A DNA stretch of 5,370 nucleotides from Gammaproteobacteria bacterium. GTDB taxonomy: Bacteria; Pseudomonadota; Gammaproteobacteria; Pseudomonadales; Azotimanducaceae. Each line of letters opens with the position of its first letter. Position 1 is the first letter of the stretch. The notes under the pieces were generated by a model, which was not told the DNA's origin, made no database searches, and saw only the letters and a program-made list of their open reading frames with translations. Positions 1 to 5,370 of the stretch are shown here, piece after piece. The stretch covers positions 1 through 5,370 of the forward strand of contig JAPUJX010000197.1 of the NCBI GenBank assembly GCA_027295975.1, written 5' to 3'. The position numbers and the translations under genes are program-made.

Positions 1-2301
1 TTTCGCACGGAGATTCGCCTGGCGCAGGCCCCAACACCGCCGCTGACTCTCGACAAACGAACGGAATCATGGAATCCCGCTGCAATTCTTCCAGGTCAAT
101 TTGACTTGAGGTTGTCAGGCAGAATAGACGGCAGCTGTCGGATAACATGTCAGGCAACGTTGAGTCACCTCAACGACACCAGATCTCTACAATTCGTGCA
201 AACCTATGATCTTTCGTCGCACGTTCGCACCGGGACTTTTTCACCGACGTTCGAAGCACTTCCCGAATGGATCGGCATAGATCGAATCGAAATCGACTTT
301 CAAATGTCCGTCAAAATCGATTATTCCGGCGCCGTGCGGGAACAGCTTTTTCAGCAGGCGATCGAGTATCAGACGCCCCAGGTGCAAAACATTCTGTGCA
401 TCGATATCGGGTCGAGTTCGGTGGCGGCTTCGCTCATCGAGAAAAACGGCGTCATTACCGGGCTGAAACTCGGGGCACAGCTGGCGGAAATAGACAGCCA
501 GCACGATGAAGCACCAAGTGAGGAAATCATCGCCAGCAATGTCGGCATCGGTTTGGAGTGTTTCTGGCCGTTCAAGCACAACCCGCTGGGATTTGCTGTC
601 ACCAATATCATCGACGGACCAGACGAATCACTGCTGTTGGATGAACTGGGGCGACATCGATTGACCTCGGTGCCCTTTGCGCCAGCTCAACAGATCCATA
701 AATTTGTCGACAACGTGATATTCGATCCCAAGCGGCGACTGGTCAACCCAACCGACGAGCACGGCTCCTACGCAGAACTCACAAAAGACATGCTTGCTGA
801 ACTCGCCCACCACTATCTGTTACCTGCATTACACAAAAAGGGTGTGTTGAACGACGGTCTCGACGTAGTCCTTACCCACCCCAACAGGTTTTCCAGCGTG
901 CAGAAGCGAATTTACGCGAACGCCGCGGGTTCGCTACTGGCAACCCTGGGCATCGCCGAACAGCCGATCAAACTGGTACCTGAATCGGATGCGGCAGCCG
1001 TCAGTTCGCTGGGCCGCCCACAGGTCCTGAGACCACAGGACAAATATGCCCTCGCCTTCGATTTCGGCGGCGGTACCCTCGATCTCAGTTTCATGTCCCT
1101 TGACGTCGACGCCAACGGCGCCTTCATTCGATCGTCGGTCACCCGGCGTCTGGGTGCCGCCGTCGGAGGCGGGGTGCTCGACATTCTGCTCCATCTGCTC
1201 GTGCACTGGCACCTCAATCAGATGCAGGATCTGGGATTCGGCGAGTACACGCAAAAGATAGTCGAGCCTGACCCTCGAGCAAATACCGCGACCCGCAAGG
1301 AAACCATAGTTGGTTTTCAACGGGATCTTGCGACGGCCAAGGCTGACCTGGAAGTTCGCTGCCGGAAGAGCTGCCAGGCGTCGACGGATGCCTCTTATGC
1401 CTGGTCGTTCGGCGAGCCATTGAAGATTCGTATCGGCGTCCAGCAGTCACTCGGTTTATTCGAACCAACCGAATTCGGGGTCGGTAAACTGAGCATTTCC
1501 CCCGGCGTGGAACTGGTAGCCGAACATGCTGCGGCCACCGACGCCTCCGGTCCGAGGGAACTCAATTATTATCTGCAACTCGACAGATTTGTCGTTGATG
1601 CCGGGCCCATCCGAAGTTTCGTCGATTTTGCGACCCGGGAACTCACCGCCATGTGTTGTGATGACAAGCCTTTCGTCATTTCGGTCACCGGGCGTGCATC
1701 GTTGTTTCCATTAATTTACGAATCCCTCGACCACTTCGCCCGGAATCGTTCGGGTTGTCGGTTATTGGATCGAGAACCCATGTCCGGCGAAGCCATGAAA
1801 ACCGCCGTTGTCGCGGGTGCCGCGCAACTCATGTTTCAGGCGCACGCCGAAGCAGACCACGGCCTCAATCTGGCTATGCTGTTCCGCGACTCCTACGGTT
1901 CCACCAGCACCAGCCGCCTCATCCACGAACGCGACTGGCACTCGGTTGCGGTGGGCCCCGATGCTCAATTTCAGATTGCCGCGGTACCCTCGAACGCAGA
2001 CGTGGAAATGTGTAACGCCCTGTGGGGCCAGTACATGATTCTTCCGTTGACGCCGCGTCGCCGCCTGGGAGAAGTCGTCAGCCAGGAGGCCCTGCTTGCC
2101 GGGGAGATTTCCCTGAGAAGGCACAACGATGCCCAGGGTAACGCATCAATGGTGGTCATTGGAGAGAGAAGCATCCGTCTGGATGGCGCGGCGCCTTCGG
2201 AAATCGATTCATTACACCCCTCCGGTTTTCTCACCGGCAAGATTACCGCCAGTGAAGCGTTCCAACGGCTGGCTGCTCTCCCATTTGCGCCCGATGTATG
2301 A
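1..2301 (+). CDS. Divergent Hsp70-like (actin-fold) ATPase, 5'-truncated by window edge
   Basis: The frame is open from base 1 to TGA 2299-2301 (766 visible residues). The first start-like codon (TTG 106) has no Shine-Dalgarno site and coding sequence continues upstream, so the real start is outside the window. Visible residues 1-130 look beta-rich and match nothing I know. Residues about 131-620 form an Hsp70 nucleotide-binding domain: phosphate-1 loop DIGSSS (135-140); an FDPKRRL segment (241-247) like the Hsp70 IKRLIGR region; THPNRF plus a Q-R helix (292 on) like VPAYFNDxQR; connect-1 PESDAAA (327-333, E328 at the catalytic Glu position); phosphate-2 DFGGGTLD (354-361) with the conserved Thr; GGGVLD (389-394) like LGGEDFD; an AK helix (446-447); adenosine motif VTGRASLFP (562-570); connect-2 VVAGAA (603-608). 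Only about 150 residues follow, with no clear substrate-binding domain. It is probably cytoplasmic and ATP-hydrolysing; substrate and partners are unknown. A relative of SrfB-type actin-fold proteins is possible but unproven. The ATPase call is firm; the role is not. Confidence 0.88.
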   Translation, partial: FRTEIRLAQAPTPPLTLDKRTESWNPAAILPGQFDLRLSGRIDGSCRITCQATLSHLNDTRSLQFVQTYDLSSHVRTGTFSPTFEALPEWIGIDRIEIDFQMSVKIDYSGAVREQLFQQAIEYQTPQVQNILCIDIGSSSVAASLIEKNGVITGLKLGAQLAEIDSQHDEAPSEEIIASNVGIGLECFWPFKHNPLGFAVTNIIDGPDESLLLDELGRHRLTSVPFAPAQQIHKFVDNVIFDPKRRLVNPTDEHGSYAELTKDMLAELAHHYLLPALHKKGVLNDGLDVVLTHPNRFSSVQKRIYANAAGSLLATLGIAEQPIKLVPESDAAAVSSLGRPQVLRPQDKYALAFDFGGGTLDLSFMSLDVDANGAFIRSSVTRRLGAAVGGGVLDILLHLLVHWHLNQMQDLGFGEYTQKIVEPDPRANTATRKETIVGFQRDLATAKADLEVRCRKSCQASTDASYAWSFGEPLKIRIGVQQSLGLFEPTEFGVGKLSISPGVELVAEHAAATDASGPRELNYYLQLDRFVVDAGPIRSFVDFATRELTAMCCDDKPFVISVTGRASLFPLIYESLDHFARNRSGCRLLDREPMSGEAMKTAVVAGAAQLMFQAHAEADHGLNLAMLFRDSYGSTSTSRLIHERDWHSVAVGPDAQFQIAAVPSNADVEMCNALWGQYMILPLTPRRRLGEVVSQEALLAGEISLRRHNDAQGNASMVVIGERSIRLDGAAPSEIDSLHPSGFLTGKITASEAFQRLAALPFAPDV
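2298..2301 (+). promoter_or_regulatory. ATGA stop/start overlap coupling genes 1 and 2
   Basis: The TGA of the ATPase gene and the ATG of the next gene share four bases. No purine-rich ribosome binding site is seen in the 20 bases before the ATG, so translation of gene 2 probably depends on ribosomes finishing gene 1 and restarting. Confidence 0.8.
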
Positions 2302-3026
2302 ACTGGTTGAGCCTGGAATCATTCGCCATCACCATCGCCATTTGCCTGGCCGCGGGCGCGGGATATTTCCTCGGCTCGATCAGACACAAGGGAAAAACAC
2401 GAGATACACCCCGTGGCGATCCGGAAACGATGCCACCGACGGCCGTTCCCCGCTACCTGGACTGTCGCCAGTTGGCGATGATGGGCGCGGGGCTGTTGAC
2501 CGAGTTCACCCGATCACCCCCTGACGAGTTGCTGATGCCGCTGACGGTGTCAACCGAAACCTGCAGGCAGTTGCAGCGGTTCCTCGTGCAACTGCCCACC
2601 GAACCGCAAACCCGGGGACAGGCGTGGCTGGAGGTTTTTGTGCGGGACTGGGTACAGGAAATTTTGCGCGCCACACCCTTTCTGGCCGCTTATGGCCCAC
2701 CCACGGAGACCTGGGGAGCGGTCAAGCTGAGCGTATTCAGTATCGATCTGTGCATCCGCGCGGATCTTGCCGAAATCGGCCGGACGGTGGATTCGCCCGT
2801 TTTGCTCGAACCAGCCAACCCCGGGTGTAAGACCCGTGGGACCGATTGGCGCGACATACATGAGGTGGCGCCTGTGCGCGAGGTGGTCGCACAACGGTTG
2901 AAACAGACGGACAACCCGGGAGAAATGGTCATCGACGTGATCAGCACCGGCATTATCGACTCCAGCGGCGTTGGCGCCGCGAGCATACTCGCAACCTACA
3001 ATCCGGCCGAGTGGAGGCGTATGTGA
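2298..3026 (+). CDS. Membrane-anchored protein of unknown family with STAS-like C-terminal motif
   Basis: This 242-residue protein begins at the ATG of an ATGA overlap with the ATPase gene. Residues 9-28 are one hydrophobic, Ala/Gly-rich membrane segment, followed at once by a basic stretch (R29, H30, K31, K33, R35, R39). By the positive-inside rule the N-terminus is outside and the remaining 200 residues are in the cytoplasm, where they could meet the ATPase. The Cys at residue 16 is preceded by Ile, so this is not a lipobox. The linker (30-55) is Pro-rich and polar. A mixed helical region follows, including an amphipathic helix with W110 at about 107-125. Near the C-terminus, VIDV (211-214) leads into IDSSGVG (220-226), closely resembling the core strand and helix cap of STAS domains (SpoIIAA family). 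Only 16 residues follow that motif, too few for a whole STAS fold. I do not recognise the family. A tethering or adaptor role for the ATPase is inference. Confidence 0.85.
   Translation: MNWLSLESFAITIAICLAAGAGYFLGSIRHKGKTRDTPRGDPETMPPTAVPRYLDCRQLAMMGAGLLTEFTRSPPDELLMPLTVSTETCRQLQRFLVQLPTEPQTRGQAWLEVFVRDWVQEILRATPFLAAYGPPTETWGAVKLSVFSIDLCIRADLAEIGRTVDSPVLLEPANPGCKTRGTDWRDIHEVAPVREVVAQRLKQTDNPGEMVIDVISTGIIDSSGVGAASILATYNPAEWRRM
3013..3026 (+). promoter_or_regulatory. Shine-Dalgarno GGAGG and GTGA overlap setting the start of gene 3
   Basis: GGAGG at 3013-3017 lies five bases before GTG 3023, whose GTGA shares four bases with the TGA of gene 2 (3024-3026). This makes GTG 3023 the likely start, rather than the in-frame GTG at 3011, which lies next to the purine box and has no site of its own. 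It is the only junction in the window with a strong ribosome binding site, so gene 3 may be translated partly independently of gene 2. Confidence 0.8.
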
Positions 3027-4534
3027 GCAAAATAGGCTCTCCGGTAGGTCCCATGAGCCCGGCCGAGATCGGCAGGCTGCTTTGTCTGGCAACCGAAACT
3101 GCCGTTGATGTCGGTTACATCGACGAAGACAGATATTTATGGTCAGGCAACGCCTCGCCGCTGCAACTACCGGAATTCGCCCGGAAACTACTGGATAGAT
3201 ACCGGCCGGAAGAAAACCATCAACTCGCCAGCGGGCCACAACTCAAACAACTACTCGAAGACAATTATTCCGTACAACTCGAATACCGCGATGATAGATT
3301 TCAATATCGCGCCGTACCTTTCCCGCATATCGCTTTACGCTACCGACAGTCGTTCGGTTCGAGCCTGACGGCAAATCTGGAACGGAAAATTCAGCGCAGT
3401 TACAGCGACTACCTTCAACAAAATCAGTCCGTTCGATCTTATAAAGACGAGAGTGCAAGCCCCAGCGTCATTACCACCTATATCGGTGCCGGGGTGTTCA
3501 ATCCGCCGATTGACGAGGCATGTATCGCGAATGTAGAAGTCAGGATCGACGGCAAGTCATACGAACCAAAAATTCGTGGCACCAATACCCCGGCCGGTTG
3601 GTACCCGGGACAGCAAGGTCTGGCGTTTTCCAGCAGCTACAGACATACCCTGGCAGTCATCGAGAGCAGCCCCCTGCCTTTTGGACATATAGTGTTCATC
3701 GGCTCGGTCGTGGATCGTCCCGGAGACAACCTCTGGACATACGACTGTCTCCGCCGGGAGGTAAGTTACCGGACATTACGTTTTGACGAACCCCGGAACA
3801 TTGACGTTGGCGGCGTCGACCTCTCGGTCTGCATACGAAGCGAACCTCTCATCGGTGCCCTCAGCCGCCGGACATCGGAGACTCTCGCCCTCGAACTCGT
3901 GGGCCTGTATTTCCCCGACTCGCTTCTCGAAGGACGATCTCACCTGGTGCAAATCTGCCTCACCCGATCGGGAGAGCTTGCAACTCAGCCCATAGACGAC
4001 ACTTTTTACTGGCTGACTCTGAGCGGTGATGCCATCGAATTAATCGACGCCGCCACCCTGGGCTCGCGTCCCATGACAAAACCGGATCCGGGGCAATCGG
4101 TGGAATTCGAAAATCCAGCCAAGCTGACCGTACGGCGGGCTTCGGTTGGTGGACAGGTCGGTCTTATCGTCTCGCCGCGTACCAACTTCGGTTACCTGCA
4201 GATTGCCACCGAATCGCCCGAAACGTTCACCCCCCACTTCCCCTGGCTGAAGACATGCGGCAGGGTCACCACCCGGCGAAACTGGCTACCCGGCCTGGTT
4301 ACCCGGGAAATCGGGGAAAATCTACGCGGGACGCAAATTTCCATGACCCGAAACGCCCGCGAATTTACCTTCTGTCAACATGCCGGTGCGAGAAAAAGTT
4401 TCATCCAGAAACAGGGCCGCTGGCAAGGCATAGAAAACGGCGTCGACATCGACCTGGCGCCGGGCGACTCCCTGCTGCTCGGGCCCATGTGGCTGCGTGC
4501 CGTGCAAAACGATCAAGCCAACTTTCGCCGATGA
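3023..4534 (+). CDS. Soluble protein of unknown family, mostly beta-rich
   Basis: With the GTG start at 3023 the product has 503 residues; the GTG at 3011 would add four. No signal peptide or membrane segment is visible, so it should be cytoplasmic. Roughly the first 90 residues look helical and charged. Residues from about 140 onward alternate short hydrophobic strands with Gly, Pro and Asn turns, as in several successive beta-sandwich domains; conspicuous points are the Trp/Gly/Pro-rich AGWYPGQQG turn and a TFYWLTLSG strand. The last 26 residues include LAPGDSLLLGP (478-488) followed by a WLRA strand, which resembles the closing strands of FHA or similar beta-sandwich folds, but the FHA core motifs (G-R, S-x-x-H, N-G) are not evident. 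No catalytic motif was found. Its position between two membrane-anchored proteins and behind an Hsp70-like ATPase suggests a structural or adaptor partner; this is inference. I do not recognise the family. Confidence 0.87.
   Translation: MSKIGSPVGPMSPAEIGRLLCLATETAVDVGYIDEDRYLWSGNASPLQLPEFARKLLDRYRPEENHQLASGPQLKQLLEDNYSVQLEYRDDRFQYRAVPFPHIALRYRQSFGSSLTANLERKIQRSYSDYLQQNQSVRSYKDESASPSVITTYIGAGVFNPPIDEACIANVEVRIDGKSYEPKIRGTNTPAGWYPGQQGLAFSSSYRHTLAVIESSPLPFGHIVFIGSVVDRPGDNLWTYDCLRREVSYRTLRFDEPRNIDVGGVDLSVCIRSEPLIGALSRRTSETLALELVGLYFPDSLLEGRSHLVQICLTRSGELATQPIDDTFYWLTLSGDAIELIDAATLGSRPMTKPDPGQSVEFENPAKLTVRRASVGGQVGLIVSPRTNFGYLQIATESPETFTPHFPWLKTCGRVTTRRNWLPGLVTREIGENLRGTQISMTRNAREFTFCQHAGARKSFIQKQGRWQGIENGVDIDLAPGDSLLLGPMWLRAVQNDQANFRR
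4531..4534 (+). promoter_or_regulatory. ATGA stop/start overlap coupling genes 3 and 4
   Basis: The TGA of gene 3 overlaps the ATG of gene 4 by four bases. The preceding bases (CCAACTTTCGCCG) contain no Shine-Dalgarno-like run, so expression of gene 4 probably relies on translational coupling. Confidence 0.78.
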
Positions 4535-5370
4535 TCCTGACGGGGATGGTCACCTCCCTGCGCGTGGGCATCTTGCTGACCGTTGCTCTTTGCGGCTACT
4601 GGTCATGGCAGTTCCTCAACCTGGCCCTGGTCGAAAACCAGCATTGGATCGAGCAGTTGGATCAATCGAAAATCGTGTCTATTGAGAAAGCCCTGTTCGA
4701 GCGGGCTCGAGCGGCAGATCTCATCCGCTTCGATTCCGCGACAGGCAACATCAGTTACCCATCCGGCGACCTCGCTTTGCAGCAGGCGCTGACGTTGGAC
4801 GCCGACACGTGGCCGGACGCCAGAAAAAATAAATTGTTGCTGGCGTCTTTACACACGACCGCCAGCGGTCGTCGGATCCGCGCCGCCATACGAAACTGGA
4901 ACGCCCAGGGAGGCATGATTGCGTTGAGGGACGATCGTGAGGTCATGGGCCGGCAAAACGACGATGACTCCCGCCTGTCCGATGGCGTCAGTATCACCGG
5001 GGATCGTCCTTCGAACTGGCGGGTTGATCTCACCAACATCGATCGGCTGGTCGACTACATCGTCAGTCCGAACGCGCCCGCACCTCGACAATTCGGACGG
5101 TTATCCCGTCATTCCCGGTCGGCGGCAACCACACTTCACTTCGCAGACTGGCTGACCCTCAGGGTAGCCTCGAGAGAAACCCTGACACTCAATACCGAGA
5201 TACCCATTAGCAATCCCCGAAACCTGTACATCGACCTGGTCGGCAAGCTGGTATCGATCAGGGTCGGCAAACGTACCTGGTCATTTTCACAGATACCCCC
5301 AAGCTGCAACACAACCGCGGCAATCTGTTTCCGGCTCGCACCGGGAGCCATAAAAACAACCCCGGGGCAA
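4531..5370 (+). CDS. Single-anchor membrane protein of unknown family, 3'-truncated by window edge
   Basis: From ATG 4531 the frame stays open for 280 codons to the last base, with no stop, so the gene continues outside. An alternative ATG at 4546 has a G-run directly against it with no spacer, so 4531, inside the ATGA overlap, is preferred. Residues about 12-33 form a hydrophobic membrane segment rich in Leu, Val, Gly and Trp. One Arg (R11) precedes it, and E35 and other acidic residues follow, so the weak charge bias favours N-terminus in and the rest in the periplasm. C21 is preceded by Val-Ala-Leu, not a lipobox. Residues about 40-125 look helical (for example a KALFERARAADLIRF helix), about 125-185 are polar and Asp/Arg-rich, and about 190-265 are beta-rich with repeated short hydrophobic strands (LTLRVAS, LYIDLVGKLVSIRVG). 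No enzymatic motif is visible in this part; a catalytic domain could lie downstream. Family not recognised. Confidence 0.85.
   Translation, partial: MILTGMVTSLRVGILLTVALCGYWSWQFLNLALVENQHWIEQLDQSKIVSIEKALFERARAADLIRFDSATGNISYPSGDLALQQALTLDADTWPDARKNKLLLASLHTTASGRRIRAAIRNWNAQGGMIALRDDREVMGRQNDDDSRLSDGVSITGDRPSNWRVDLTNIDRLVDYIVSPNAPAPRQFGRLSRHSRSAATTLHFADWLTLRVASRETLTLNTEIPISNPRNLYIDLVGKLVSIRVGKRTWSFSQIPPSCNTTAAICFRLAPGAIKTTPGQ

Noticed and set aside
106..108. TTG as the start codon of the ATPase gene
   Set aside because: No ribosome binding site precedes it and the same frame is open to base 1 with protein-like sequence, so the gene begins outside the window.
934..1320. Minus-strand open frame inside the ATPase domain
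   Set aside because: It lies opposite the conserved Hsp70 motifs, whose strand and frame are certain.
2322..2381. Lipoprotein signal at C16 of gene 2 or C21 of gene 4
   Set aside because: The residue before each Cys is Ile or Leu and not Ala, Gly or Ser, so no lipobox is formed.
2129..2524. Plus-strand frame spanning the junction of genes 1 and 2
   Set aside because: Out of frame with both genes; its product is rich in His, Arg and Pro with no domain likeness, whereas the ATGA-coupled frame gives a clean membrane anchor.
2550..3239. Long minus-strand open frame (229 codons) opposite genes 2 and 3
   Set aside because: It crosses two well-supported genes, has no ribosome binding site, and its Arg/Pro/Cys-rich product looks like an antisense shadow of GC-rich coding sequence.
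3241..3480. Lower-GC stretch within gene 3 (about 47% by count) as a sign of transfer
   Set aside because: The dip is modest, stays in frame, and similar values occur near the start of the window; it is explained by Lys, Asn, Tyr and Gln-rich coding.
4696..4716. Short TCGAGCGG direct repeat and hairpin-like sequence as a terminator or site
   Set aside because: It lies inside gene 4, has no following T-run, and simply encodes an Arg/Ala-rich helix.

Overview
The window is coding on the + strand from end to end, with no intergenic space. Base composition is moderately GC-rich (about 55-60% by eye). ATG and GTG starts, stop/start overlaps and a Shine-Dalgarno site show a bacterium. The composition, codon use and two single-pass membrane anchors would fit a proteobacterium, perhaps a gammaproteobacterium, but no phylogenetic marker is present, so that is a guess.

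Layout: (1) positions 1-2301, the 3' part of a gene for a divergent Hsp70/actin-fold ATPase. Its reading frame is open through the left edge, so its true start lies outside. (2) 2298-3026, a 242-residue protein with an N-terminal membrane anchor, a predicted cytoplasmic domain and a STAS-like DSSG motif near its C-terminus. (3) 3023-4534, a 503-residue soluble protein of unknown family, mostly beta-rich. (4) 4531-5370, the 5' part (280 codons, no stop) of a second single-anchor protein that runs off the right edge.

Each junction is a 4-base stop/start overlap (ATGA at 2298, GTGA at 3023, ATGA at 4531). The genes are therefore almost certainly one translationally coupled operon that extends beyond the window on both sides. 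No promoter, terminator, RNA gene, repeat, CRISPR array or mobile element is visible.

The only gene with a recognisable fold is the first. It has a full set of Hsp70-type nucleotide-binding motifs, but a beta-rich N-terminal extension instead of a standard start and only about 150 residues after the ATPase in place of a normal substrate-binding domain. My working picture is an uncharacterised membrane-associated ATPase system: a cytoplasmic Hsp70-like ATPase, a membrane protein facing the cytoplasm, a soluble partner, and a membrane protein probably facing the periplasm. The co-operonic link is seen directly; the joint function is inference. The Salmonella SrfABC operon, which includes a large actin-fold protein (SrfB), is a possible relative to compare, but I could not establish homology.
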